This document shows positions 33,649-46,526 of a stretch of DNA of 64,000 nucleotides, one piece after another. The notes under the pieces are model-generated. The model searched no databases. It was not told the origin of the DNA and saw only the letters and a program-made list of their open reading frames with translations. Each line of letters begins with the position of its first letter. The first letter of the stretch is position 1. Position numbers and translations under genes: made by a program. Origin of the DNA: Ornithinimicrobium cavernae. Lineage in GTDB: Bacteria; Actinomycetota; Actinomycetes; Actinomycetales; Dermatophilaceae. Where the stretch lies: the NCBI RefSeq assembly GCF_003121625.1, contig NZ_QDDJ01000003.1:186001-250000 (forward strand), written 5' to 3'.

Positions 33649-34644
33649 TCAGATGAGCAGGGCCAGCGCCCAGTAGGTGACCGCGGCCACCAGCCCCGCA
33701 CCGGGGAAGGTGAGCACCCAGGCGCCGATGATGTTGCCCGCGACGCCCCACCGCACCGCGGAGAGCCGGCGCGTGGCGCCGACACCCATGATGGCCGAGG
33801 TGATCGTGTGCGTCGTGGAGATCGGTGCGTGGAAGACGATGCCCGCCACGTAGAGCACGGAGGCCGCGACGCTCTCGGCCGCGAAGCCCTGCGGCGGGTC
33901 GAGGTCGATGATCTTGCGGCCGAGCGTCCGCATGATCCGCCAGCCACCCGCATACGTCCCGGCGGAGATCACCAGCGCGGAGGTGACGGTCACCCACAGC
34001 GGGATGCTCTCGCCCTCGTGGTAGCCACCGACGACCAGCGCCAGGACCACGATGCCCATGGTCTTGGCCGCGTCCTGCAGGCCGTGGCCGAGGGCCATCG
34101 CGGCGGCCGACACGGTCTGCGCGTAGCGGAACTTGCGGGACATCCGGCCGGGGTGCCCGTGGCGGAAGATCCAGAGGATGGCGGTCATCGCCAGGAAGCC
34201 GAGGATCATGCCCACCACCGGCGACACCAGCATGGGGATGACGATCTTGCTCAGGATCCCGTCCCACAGCACCGTGGTGCCGGCCGCCAGCGACGCACCG
34301 GCCATGCCGCCGATCAGGGCGTGCGAGGACGACGACGGCAGGCCGTACCACCAGGTGAGCATGTTCCACCCGATGGCACCGACCAGGGCCGCGGCGACGA
34401 TCGCGAGCCCGGTCATGCCCTCCGGCGGGGCGATGATGCCCGACCCCACGGTCTGGGCGACACCGGTGCCCAGGAACGCACCGATCAGGTTGAAGACCGC
34501 GGCCATGGCCAGGGCCACCCGCGGGGTGAGCGCCCGGGTCGACACCGAGGTGGCGATCGCGTTGGCGGCGTCGTGGAAACCGTTGGTGTAGTTGAAGCCC
34601 ATCGCCAACAGGACGACGAGGGCGACGGGAAGCCAGTTCTCCAC
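33649..34644 (-). CDS. Low-affinity inorganic phosphate transporter (PiT family)
   Basis: A 331-residue membrane protein of the PiT family with the two hallmark repeats: GFHDAANAIATSVSTRAL near the N-terminus and PISTTHTITSAIMGVGAT near the C-terminus, plus WWYGLPSSSSHALIGG and ALGHGLQDAAKTMG. PiT proteins carry metal phosphate with protons. It begins 4 bases after the DUF47 stop in the same transcript. A close paralogue lies at 59695. This copy has no PHO box that I can find upstream of its operon, so it may be the housekeeping importer (inference). Confidence 0.92.
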   Translation of the reverse strand: MENWLPVALVVLLAMGFNYTNGFHDAANAIATSVSTRALTPRVALAMAAVFNLIGAFLGTGVAQTVGSGIIAPPEGMTGLAIVAAALVGAIGWNMLTWWYGLPSSSSHALIGGMAGASLAAGTTVLWDGILSKIVIPMLVSPVVGMILGFLAMTAILWIFRHGHPGRMSRKFRYAQTVSAAAMALGHGLQDAAKTMGIVVLALVVGGYHEGESIPLWVTVTSALVISAGTYAGGWRIMRTLGRKIIDLDPPQGFAAESVAASVLYVAGIVFHAPISTTHTITSAIMGVGATRRLSAVRWGVAGNIIGAWVLTFPGAGLVAAVTYWALALLI

Positions 34645-34648
34645 CGGC

Positions 34649-35269
34649 TCAGGACTCCTTGGCGGCGATGCTCTCGACCGTGTTGGCCACGGTCTCGAAG
34701 GAGTCGGCCGCCGCCTCGAGCTCGTCGTAGAGCGCCTTGTACCGGATGATGTCGACCGCGTCCCGCTCCCCGTCGAAGAGGGCGGCGATCATCCGCCGGT
34801 AGTTGCGGTCCGCGACGTTCTCCAGGCTGTTGATGGCGATCCAGAACTCTCGCAGGTGGTGCATCTTCTGCAGCCCGGGCATGGCCTCCAGGGTCAGGTC
34901 GGCCATCTCGACGAGGACGTCCACCTGCTCGGTGACCGCCGCCGGGAGCTCCTGCACGCGGTAGAGCACCATGATGTCCAGGCTCGCCTCGATGTGGTCG
35001 AGGCAGTCGTCCAGGCGGGCCGCCAGGCGGTAGATGTCGTCGCGGTCGAACGGGGTGATGAACGAGCTGTTCACCGCGGACATGATCGTGTGCGTCGCCT
35101 CGTCGCCGTGGTGCTCGATGTCCTTGAGGCGCTGGGCCGCGGCCTTCCACTCGCCCGGCGGGCCCTCGACGGTCGCCTTCAGCAGGTGGGCGCCGTCCCG
35201 GATATGGGTCGCCAGGTCCGCGAACTGGCCGTAGAAGGTGGTGTTCTGGGGTGTCAGCTTGAAGCGCAC
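34649..35269 (-). CDS. DUF47 (PhoU-like) protein, partner of PiT
   Basis: A 206-residue all-helical PhoU-like protein, DUF47 family: FKLTPQNTTFYGQFADLA at the start, SSFITPFDRDDIYRLAARLD in the middle, and LFDGERDAVDIIRYKALYDE near the end. The family sits directly before PiT genes and is thought to adjust transporter activity. I chose GTG 35269: the -10 box TAGCAT (35277-35282, minus strand) ends 7 bases before it, and the protein then begins VRFKLTPQ, aligning with the paralogue at 59072 that begins VRLRVTPR. An upstream GTG at 35290 would lie on the other side of the promoter. Confidence 0.88.
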   Translation of the reverse strand: MRFKLTPQNTTFYGQFADLATHIRDGAHLLKATVEGPPGEWKAAAQRLKDIEHHGDEATHTIMSAVNSSFITPFDRDDIYRLAARLDDCLDHIEASLDIMVLYRVQELPAAVTEQVDVLVEMADLTLEAMPGLQKMHHLREFWIAINSLENVADRNYRRMIAALFDGERDAVDIIRYKALYDELEAAADSFETVANTVESIAAKES

Positions 35270-35276
35270 GGCGACG

Positions 35277-35282
35277 ATGCTA
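35277..35282 (-). promoter_or_regulatory. -10 element of the DUF47-PiT operon
   Basis: TAGCAT on the minus strand ends 7 bases before GTG 35269, with no Shine-Dalgarno between: a leaderless promoter pattern. Confidence 0.45.
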
Positions 35283-35435
35283 CGGGACACCGGCCGGTCG
35301 ACCCACCGTCACCCGCCGTCCATCCGTCGTTCACGCACGCCGTGCCTGCGCGGCAAAAAGTGCTTGCAGCCGCACGCAGGGCCTGCCACGGTGAAGGGAC
35401 CGGAAGACGACGACGTCCATCTGAGTGGGGAAATC

Positions 35436-36446
35436 ATGCGCAAGGCGATCCTGGTCCTGCTGTCCGCTGCCGCCCTGGTGCTGGCACCGTCCGCTGCCTC
35501 GTCCGGCGGGGAGGAGCCGCGAGGTGGGCCGCCGGGTGAGGTGCCGGTCTGTCTGGTCACGGAGGCGCACCCCGACCAGGAGCGGACCATCGAGGTCCCC
35601 GCGTTCGTCGCCACGGTGCTCACCCGGGTGACCCTGTCCTACGCGGGGGCGTGCGCCGAGTACGGCGAGTCCGCGCCCCGGGGAGAGGGGACGCTCACGG
35701 CATACAGCCAGGTCTGGCAGGGAGAGCCGCAGGCCGTCGGCCTGGTCTTCCCCTCCGAGACCCTCCAGGGGCTGCCCTACGACCCGCCGACCGCCGGCCT
35801 GTGGTGCTACGACAAGGACGGCAACGGGGAGGTCGACCCGATGATGGAGTGCTCGGGCGGCTACGAGGACGCCCTGCACCTCGGGGAGGACTTCCGCACC
35901 GAGGTCGACTCGCCCTTCACCTACGTGTTGACCAACTGGAACCCGATGGGGCACATGCCACCCGGGATCTACGACACGCCGCACTTCGACGTGCACTTCT
36001 ACACCAACCCCAACGAGGAGCGCCTGGCGATCCGGCCGGGTCCGTGTGACGTGCTGGTGCACTGCGACGACTACCCGCTGGGCAAGAACCTGCCCGAGGC
36101 GCGGTACCTGCACCCGGACTTCCAGGACCTCAACGCGATCGAGCCGGCGATGGGCAATCACCTGACCGACCTCACCGGGCCCGAGCACAACGGTGAGCCG
36201 TTCACGCACACCTTCATCTACGGCACCTGGGACGGCGAGGTCACCTTCTACGAGCCGATGGTCACGCACGAGTGGTACTCCGGGCTGTCCGAGGGCACCC
36301 TCGCGGACGGGTGCTTCCCGATCAAGCAGCCGGAGGCGTTCCAGGAGGCCGGCTGGTACCCGACCGAGTACTGCACGCGGTACCGCGAGAACCGGGACGA
36401 GCTGACCACGTCGCTGGAGGGCTTTGCCTACCACGAGGCAGGCTGA
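35436..36446 (+). CDS. Secreted protein resembling TTHB210-like/DUF5602 domains
   Basis: A 336-residue exported protein. Signal peptide MRKAILVLLSAAALVLAPSA, cleavage near residue 22. The mature part has eight or more Cys (for example VPVCLV, GACAEYG, LWCYDK, MMECSGG, GPCDVLVHCDDYP, DGCFPI, EYCTRY), which suggests disulfides. MGHMPPGIYDTPHFDVHFY resembles the His-rich metal-site block of TTHB210-like proteins; I recall this family only loosely, so the assignment is tentative. GTGGGG lies upstream of ATG 35436. A hairpin terminator follows. No partner is evident. Confidence 0.65.
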   Translation: MRKAILVLLSAAALVLAPSAASSGGEEPRGGPPGEVPVCLVTEAHPDQERTIEVPAFVATVLTRVTLSYAGACAEYGESAPRGEGTLTAYSQVWQGEPQAVGLVFPSETLQGLPYDPPTAGLWCYDKDGNGEVDPMMECSGGYEDALHLGEDFRTEVDSPFTYVLTNWNPMGHMPPGIYDTPHFDVHFYTNPNEERLAIRPGPCDVLVHCDDYPLGKNLPEARYLHPDFQDLNAIEPAMGNHLTDLTGPEHNGEPFTHTFIYGTWDGEVTFYEPMVTHEWYSGLSEGTLADGCFPIKQPEAFQEAGWYPTEYCTRYRENRDELTTSLEGFAYHEAG

Positions 36447-36469
36447 GTATGCCGAGTGGCCGGCTCCGC

Positions 36470-36497
36470 GGAGCGGGTCCCCCTGGGGGCCCGCTCC
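36470..36497 (+). terminator. Hairpin terminator after the secreted protein
   Basis: GGAGCGGG (36470-36477) pairs with CCCGCTCC (36490-36497) and inner CCCCC (36479-36483) with GGGGG (36485-36489), with one bulged T. A 13-bp GC-rich stem about 25 bases after the stop. Confidence 0.65.
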
Positions 36498-36561
36498 GGT
36501 GGCGTCCCGGCGGCCGCCCCTGACACGCTGGGGGTGAGCCGTCCTCGAGCAGGGAGTCACG

Positions 36562-39006
36562 ATGAGTGCCGCAGCCGGGTCCACCGGGCCGTTGACGCAG
36601 GAGGAGCTGGAGTCGGTCGACGCCTGGTGGCGTGCCGCCAACTACCTGGCCGTCGGGCAGATCTACCTGATGGGCAACGCGCTGCTGCGCCAGCCGCTCG
36701 CCGCGGAGCACGTCAAGCCGCGGCTGCTCGGCCACTGGGGCACCTCGCCGGGCCAGAACTTCCTCTACGCCCACCTCAACCACCAGATCATCGACCGCGA
36801 CCTGGACGCGATCTACCTGTCCGGGCCCGGCCACGGTGGGCCGTCGCTGGTCGCGGCGGCCTGGCTCGAGGGCACCTACTCGGAGGTGTACTCCCACGTC
36901 GGCGGCGACGAGCGCGGGGTCAACGCGCTGTGCCGCCAGTTCTCCTTCCCCGGCGGCGTGCCCAGCCACGTCGCGCCGGAGACCCCCGGCTCGATCCACG
37001 AGGGCGGTGAGCTCGGCTACGTCCTGTCCCACGCCTACGGCGCGGCCTTCGACAACCCCGACCTGGTGGCGGTCGCGGTCATCGGTGACGGCGAGGCCGA
37101 GACCGGCCCGCTGGCCACCGCCTGGCACAGCAACAAGTTCCTCGACCCCAGGGTCGACGGCACGGTGCTGCCGGTCCTGCACCTCAACGGTTACAAGATC
37201 GCCAACCCGACGGTGCTGGACCGGATCCCGCGCGAGGAGCTCGAGGCGCTGCTCGTCGGCTACGGCCACCGGCCCTACTTCTTCGAGGGCGGGTTCGACG
37301 ACGAGGAGCCGCACCGCACCCACCAGCGGTTCGCCGCGCTACTCGCCGAGGTGCTCGACGAGATCGCGAGGATCCGCACCGAGGCGGCTGACGGCATACG
37401 GCAGGGTCGGCCGCGGTGGCCGATGATCGTCTTCCGCACGCCGAAGGGCTGGACCGGGCCGGAGGAGGTCGACGGGCTGCCGGTGGAGGGCACGTGGCGC
37501 TCCCACCAGGTCCCGATGGCGGCGGTGCGCGGCAACGAGGACTACACCCGGCTGCTCGAGGACTGGCTGCGCAGCTACCGTCCGGAGGACCTGTTCGGCG
37601 AGGACGGCCGGATCCTGCCGGTCGTCGCCCGCAACAACCCGGTGGGCACCCGCCGGATGAGCGCGAACCCGCACGCCAACGGCGGGATGCTGACCCGCGA
37701 CCTCGACCTGCCCGACTTCCGGGAGTATGCCGTGCAGGTCCCCTCTCCCGGCGGTGCGACCGCCGAGGCGACCCGGGTCCTGGGCGGCTGGGTGGCCGAC
37801 GTGGTGGACCGCAACCGGGAGACGTTCCGGGTCTTCGGGCCCGACGAGACGCACTCCAACCGGTTGTCGGCCGCCGTGGAGCAGGGCGGCAAGGCCTGGC
37901 AGGCGGAGGTCGTCGAGACCGACGTCGACCTCTCCCGGACCGGTCGGGTGATGGAGATCCTGTCCGAGCACCAGTGCCAGGGGTGGCTCGAGGGTTACCT
38001 GCTGACCGGGCGCCACGGGCTGCTGAACAGCTACGAGGCGTTCATCCACATCGTCGACTCGATGTTCAACCAGCACGCCAAGTGGCTGGACGCCTGCCGT
38101 GACATCCCGTGGCGGGCGCCGGTGCCCTCGCTGAACTACCTGCTCTCCTCGCACGTCTGGCGGCAGGACCACAACGGCTTCTCCCACCAGGACCCCGGGT
38201 TCCTCGACGTGGTGATGAACAAGACGGCCGACGTGATCCGCATCTACCTGCCGCCGGACGCCAACACCCTGCTGTCGACCTACGACCACTGCCTGCGCAG
38301 CCGGAGCTACGTCAACGTGGTGGTCGCCGGCAAGCAGCCCGGACCGCAGTGGCTCTCCATGGACGAGGCGGTGCTGCACTGCACGCGTGGCATCGGCACG
38401 TGGGACTGGGCCGGCTCGGAGGTCGCCGGTGAGGTGCCCGACGTGGTGCTCGGGTGCGCCGGTGACGTGCCGACGATGGAGACGGTGGCGGCCGCCGCAC
38501 TGCTCGCCGAGCACCTGCCCGACCTGCGCGTCCGCGTGGTCAACGTCGTCGACCTGCTGCGGCTCCAGGACGAGCGGGAGCACCCGCACGGCCTGAGCCA
38601 CCGCGACTTCGACGCGCTGTTCACCACCGACCGCCCGGTGATCTTCGCCTTCCACGGCTACCCGTCGCTGGTGCACCAGCTGACCTACCGCCGCACCAAC
38701 CACCACAACATCCACGTGCGCGGGTTCAAGGAGCAGGGCACCACCACGACCCCGTTCGACATGCTGATGATGAACGACCTGGACCGCTACCGGCTCGTCG
38801 TCGACGTCATCGACCGGGTGCCCGGACTGGCCGCGCGCGCCGCGGGGCTGCGCCAGGAGATGCTGGACGCCCGGGTCCGGGCCAGGGACTACACGCGCGA
38901 GCACGGCGAGGACATCCCGGAGGTCGCCGGCTGGGCGTTCACCGACGACGACAACACGCAGGGCTCGGGCGCCCCCGGCTCGGACACCGGCGGCGACAAC
39001 GCCTGA
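36562..39006 (+). CDS. xfp: Xylulose-5-phosphate/fructose-6-phosphate phosphoketolase
   Basis: An 814-residue thiamine-diphosphate enzyme that splits xylulose 5-phosphate (or fructose 6-phosphate) with phosphate to acetyl phosphate plus glyceraldehyde 3-phosphate (or erythrose 4-phosphate). Conserved blocks are [48 protein letters not shown] (ThDP/Mg site), [13 protein letters not shown]-like text in the middle, [20 protein letters not shown], and [20 protein letters not shown] near the end. Length matches the family. A GGGAG site precedes ATG 36562. No acetate kinase or phosphotransacetylase gene is adjacent. It converges on metH, with a large hairpin between them. Confidence 0.95.
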   Translation: MSAAAGSTGPLTQEELESVDAWWRAANYLAVGQIYLMGNALLRQPLAAEHVKPRLLGHWGTSPGQNFLYAHLNHQIIDRDLDAIYLSGPGHGGPSLVAAAWLEGTYSEVYSHVGGDERGVNALCRQFSFPGGVPSHVAPETPGSIHEGGELGYVLSHAYGAAFDNPDLVAVAVIGDGEAETGPLATAWHSNKFLDPRVDGTVLPVLHLNGYKIANPTVLDRIPREELEALLVGYGHRPYFFEGGFDDEEPHRTHQRFAALLAEVLDEIARIRTEAADGIRQGRPRWPMIVFRTPKGWTGPEEVDGLPVEGTWRSHQVPMAAVRGNEDYTRLLEDWLRSYRPEDLFGEDGRILPVVARNNPVGTRRMSANPHANGGMLTRDLDLPDFREYAVQVPSPGGATAEATRVLGGWVADVVDRNRETFRVFGPDETHSNRLSAAVEQGGKAWQAEVVETDVDLSRTGRVMEILSEHQCQGWLEGYLLTGRHGLLNSYEAFIHIVDSMFNQHAKWLDACRDIPWRAPVPSLNYLLSSHVWRQDHNGFSHQDPGFLDVVMNKTADVIRIYLPPDANTLLSTYDHCLRSRSYVNVVVAGKQPGPQWLSMDEAVLHCTRGIGTWDWAGSEVAGEVPDVVLGCAGDVPTMETVAAAALLAEHLPDLRVRVVNVVDLLRLQDEREHPHGLSHRDFDALFTTDRPVIFAFHGYPSLVHQLTYRRTNHHNIHVRGFKEQGTTTTPFDMLMMNDLDRYRLVVDVIDRVPGLAARAAGLRQEMLDARVRARDYTREHGEDIPEVAGWAFTDDDNTQGSGAPGSDTGGDNA

Positions 39007-39034
39007 CCCGCAGCAGAGCGCCCACGCTGTGGTG

Positions 39035-39102
39035 TCTTGGAGCCTCTTGGGTCTCTTGCAGCCGGCTACAGCCGGGTCCAAGAGACGGAACCCGCTCCAA
39101 GA
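39035..39102. terminator. Three-tier nested hairpin between xfp and metH
   Basis: Outer stem TCTTGGAGC (39035-39043) with GCTCCAAGA (39094-39102), middle stem GTCTCTTG (39051-39058) with CAAGAGAC (39079-39086), inner stem CCGGC (39062-39066) with GCCGG (39071-39075) around a TACA loop. All three are perfect and nested. Placed between convergent genes, it can end both transcripts. Confidence 0.7.
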
Positions 39103-39119
39103 GGACAGTTGGTGGCGGG

Positions 39120-39203
39120 CAGCCGGGAGCGCTCCTTCAGGATTGGTGGCGCGCAGCCGGGAACCGCTCTCAGGGCCGGAGGTCTGCAGCCGGGAGCGCG
39201 CGC

Positions 39204-39213
<10 letters not shown>
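39120..39213. repeat. Three degenerate tandem repeats of 33-34 bp
   Basis: Copies start at 39120, 39154 and 39187, each opening with CAGCCGGGA and then containing CTCAGG or TTCAGG and TGG-type text. The third runs into the last codons of metH. Too few and too divergent for a CRISPR array; probably slippage or segmental duplication at the gene's 3' end. Confidence 0.5.
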
Positions 39214-42848
<3,635 letters not shown>

Positions 42849-42915
42849 AGTCACCTCTCGTGCCACGGCTGTGGACTTCCAGCCGGAGCGGCTGGGCCTG
42901 GGGACGGCACCGTCG

Positions 42916-42921
42916 AGGATA
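42916..42921 (-). promoter_or_regulatory. Possible -10 element of metH
   Basis: TATCCT on the minus strand, in the 93-base gap between the ABC ATPase stop and metH. It would give a leader of about 60 bases with GAGAGGTG before the ATG. It sits within a small GTCGA/TCGAC inverted repeat. No -35 match is convincing. Confidence 0.35.
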
Positions 42922-42941
42922 GTCGACGACGGGCCGCCGCC

Positions 42942-43993
<1,052 letters not shown>

Positions 43994-43997
<4 letters not shown>

Positions 43998-45511
43998 CGT
44001 TCCTCCAGTATCTGACGCCGGAGCAGGAGGGTGAGCGGCACCGACAGAGCCACCATGACGGCCGCGTAGGGCGCGGCCGCTGCGTAGTCCAGCTCGCTGC
44101 TGGCGCTCCAGAAGGCGAGCGCGAGGGTCTCCGCGCCCGTCGGGGCCAGCAGCAGGGTCGCGGTGAGCTCCGTGCCGATCGCCAGGGCCACCAGCACGAA
44201 GCCGGTGAGCACCGACGGGGCAGCCTGGGGCAGCACGACCCGCACGAAGGCCTCGGGGCCACGAGCACCCAGGGAGCGGGCTGCCTCCGTGAGCTCCGGC
44301 GGTGCCGCGGCCAGCCCGGACCGCAGCGACACCATCGCCCGGGGCAGGAAGAGGATGGCGTAGGCGAGCACGAGCAGACCGACGGTCTGGTAGAGGGGCC
44401 GCGCCCAGCGGACGGTCAGCGTCACCAGGGCGAGGGCGACCACGACGCCGGGCAGCGCGCTCGCCACGAAGGTGACCCGCTCCAGCACCAGCGAGAGGGC
44501 AGAGCGCCCGCGGTTGAGCAGCCAGGCGCCGGGCAGCGCGAGGAGCGTGGTGAGCAGCCCGCCGAGCAGGGCCAGGCCGACCGTGGTCAGGGCCACTCGC
44601 AGCAGGTCCTCACCGGCGACCGCCTCCGTGCCGACCAGGAGCCAGCGCGCGATCATGACCAGCGGCACCACGAGAGCCAGCGCCACCAGGACAGCGAGCG
44701 ACAGCAGGGCCGGGACCTTCCAGGGCCCGAGCGGCACCGACTCGGCGCCACGGTGGGCCCCCGCCCCGACGCGGGCGACCCGTCGGTGCCCCCGTGCCAC
44801 CACCTCCACGGTCAGCACGAGCAGACAGAGCAGAGCCAGCACCGATGCCAGGAGGCTGCCGGCCGTGTCACTGAACCCGACGGCATACTGCTGCATGATC
44901 GCGGTCGTGAAGGTCTGGAACCGCATCATCTCCAGGACGCCGAACTCGGCCAGCAGGTGGAGGGCCACCAGGAGCGCCCCGCCGCTGATCGCCGGGCGCA
45001 GCCGGGGCAGGACGGTGCGCCGGGTGGCCGCCAACGGACCCAGACCCAGTGACCGGGCCGCTTCCTCCTCGGTGCCGTCCAGCACCCGCAGCAGGGCGGC
45101 CACCGGGAGGAACACGAAGGGGAAGTAGGCCAGGGTCGTGACGAGCGCCGCGCCCAGGAACCCGGTCATCGCCGGCGCCAGGCTGATCCAGGCATAGGCA
45201 CTGACAAACGCCGGGACCGCCAGCGGTGCCAGCAGCAGGGTGCGCCACCACCCGGCGCCGGGCAGGTCGGTGCGCTCGACCAGCCAGGCGGCCAGGGTCC
45301 CGACCGCGATGGTGGCCGGCACGGTGACGGCGATCAGCTGACCGGTGTGCACGAGCAGCTCACCGACCCGGGGCCGGAACAGGAAGTCGATCGCGGTGCC
45401 GGGGCCACCGGCTGACGCCTGCACCCCCACCACGACGAGGGGCAGGACGGCGAGCGCCGCGACCAGCGCGGCCGCAGTGGTGACGCCCCGGCTCCTAGAG
45501 GACGCCGGCAT
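43994..45511 (-). CDS. ABC transporter permease, ferric-iron (FbpB) type
   Basis: A 505-residue double permease with about 12 hydrophobic segments, formed by two six-helix halves. Each half has an EAA-like coupling loop: ARSLGLGPLAATRRTVLPRL in the first and ARSLGARGPEAFVRVVLPQA in the second. Such fused permeases are characteristic of FbpB-type Fe(III) importers, in which one gene supplies both membrane halves. The start ATG 45511 lies 17 bases inside the end of the binding-protein gene and the stop overlaps the ATPase start, so all parts are translated together. Confidence 0.92.
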
Positions 45512-46526
45512 CGGTCATCAGGGCGATGACCTGCTCGGAGTTGAGCGTGAAGGGGTCGACCGGCGGGGCGTTCAGGGAGTCCAGGGGAGGGAGTGCCGGG
45601 TCGGACGCCACCCCGGTGCCCACGGCATACTCCATCGATCCGCTGTCCGCCAGGACCTGCTGTCCCTCCGGGCTGGTGACATAGGCCAGGAACTGCTGTG
45701 CCTCCTCGGCCCGGTCGGAGCCGGCCAGGACACCGCCTGCGGACAGGCTGACGAAGGCGCCGGGGTCCTCGTTGCCGAAGTAGTGGAGCTGGGTGTTGCC
45801 GCTGCCGGACCTGTCGCCGGCCTGGTCGCGATACCAGTAGTAGTGGTACATCACGCCCACCGGGACCTCACCGGCGTTGACTGCCTTCATGGTGGCGATG
45901 TTGTTCTGGTAGATCTCGGCGTTGTCCTGCAGGGCCTCCAGCCACTGGCCGGTCGCCTCCTCGCCCTGGTCGGCGAGCATGCCTGCGACGATCGCCTGGA
46001 AGTCCGCACCGCCGGGCGCGCCGCCCCAGCGTCCCTTCCAGGCCGGGTCGGCGAGGTCCATCAGCGAGTCGGGGAGCTCGGCCTCGGCGATCTCCTCGGG
46101 GTTGTAGACGAGCACCGTCGAGCGCGCAGCGATCGCGACCCAGTCACCCGAGGAGGGAACCAGGTGGTCGGCGACCTGGGCCGCCGTCTCCGGAGCGATC
46201 TCGGCCAGCAGGCCCGCCCGCTCGACGACGGTCATCGCCGGTGAGTTCTCGGTGAGGAAGACGTCGGCGGGCGAGGCCTCCCCCTCCTGGACGATCTGGT
46301 GGCCCATCGAGGAGTCCTGGCCCGACCGCACCTGCGTCTTGATGCCCGTCTCCTCGGTGAACGCCTCGGCCCACGCCTCGGTGACGTTCTTGTGCTGGGA
46401 GGAGTAGATCTGGAGCGCCTCAGGGTCGGGCACGTACTCCTCACCGCCGCCGCAGGCGGTGAGGGCGAGTGGCAGGGTCAGCAGGGCGGCGAGCAGGGAA
46501 CGGCGGCGACGGGGCACGGATATCAC
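45495..46526 (-). CDS. Ferric-iron ABC transporter substrate-binding lipoprotein
   Basis: A 343-residue lipoprotein. Signal and lipobox: LLAALLTLPLALTACGGG, with the lipidated Cys in TAC. The mature domain is a class-F iron-binding fold: LQIYSSQHKNVTEAWAEAF at the N-terminus, VFLTENSPA, and VGVMYHYYWYRDQ, where the Tyr-Tyr pair fits the iron-ligand tyrosines of FbpA. The GTG start at 46526 overlaps the stop of the adenylation-acyltransferase gene as GTGA; this coupling is the direct evidence that the importer and that enzyme are made together. The protein would sit on the outer face of the membrane and deliver Fe(III). Confidence 0.92.
   Translation of the reverse strand: MISVPRRRRSLLAALLTLPLALTACGGGEEYVPDPEALQIYSSQHKNVTEAWAEAFTEETGIKTQVRSGQDSSMGHQIVQEGEASPADVFLTENSPAMTVVERAGLLAEIAPETAAQVADHLVPSSGDWVAIAARSTVLVYNPEEIAEAELPDSLMDLADPAWKGRWGGAPGGADFQAIVAGMLADQGEEATGQWLEALQDNAEIYQNNIATMKAVNAGEVPVGVMYHYYWYRDQAGDRSGSGNTQLHYFGNEDPGAFVSLSAGGVLAGSDRAEEAQQFLAYVTSPEGQQVLADSGSMEYAVGTGVASDPALPPLDSLNAPPVDPFTLNSEQVIALMTDAGVL

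Noticed and set aside
35270-35435. PHO box upstream of the first DUF47-PiT pair
   Set aside because: A single GTTCAC is present near 35332 but no 11-base direct repeat accompanies it.
42849-42941. Cobalamin or SAM riboswitch before metH
   Set aside because: The gap to the upstream gene is 93 bases and the predicted leader about 60, too short for a B12 aptamer; no conserved riboswitch core such as a B12-box was seen.
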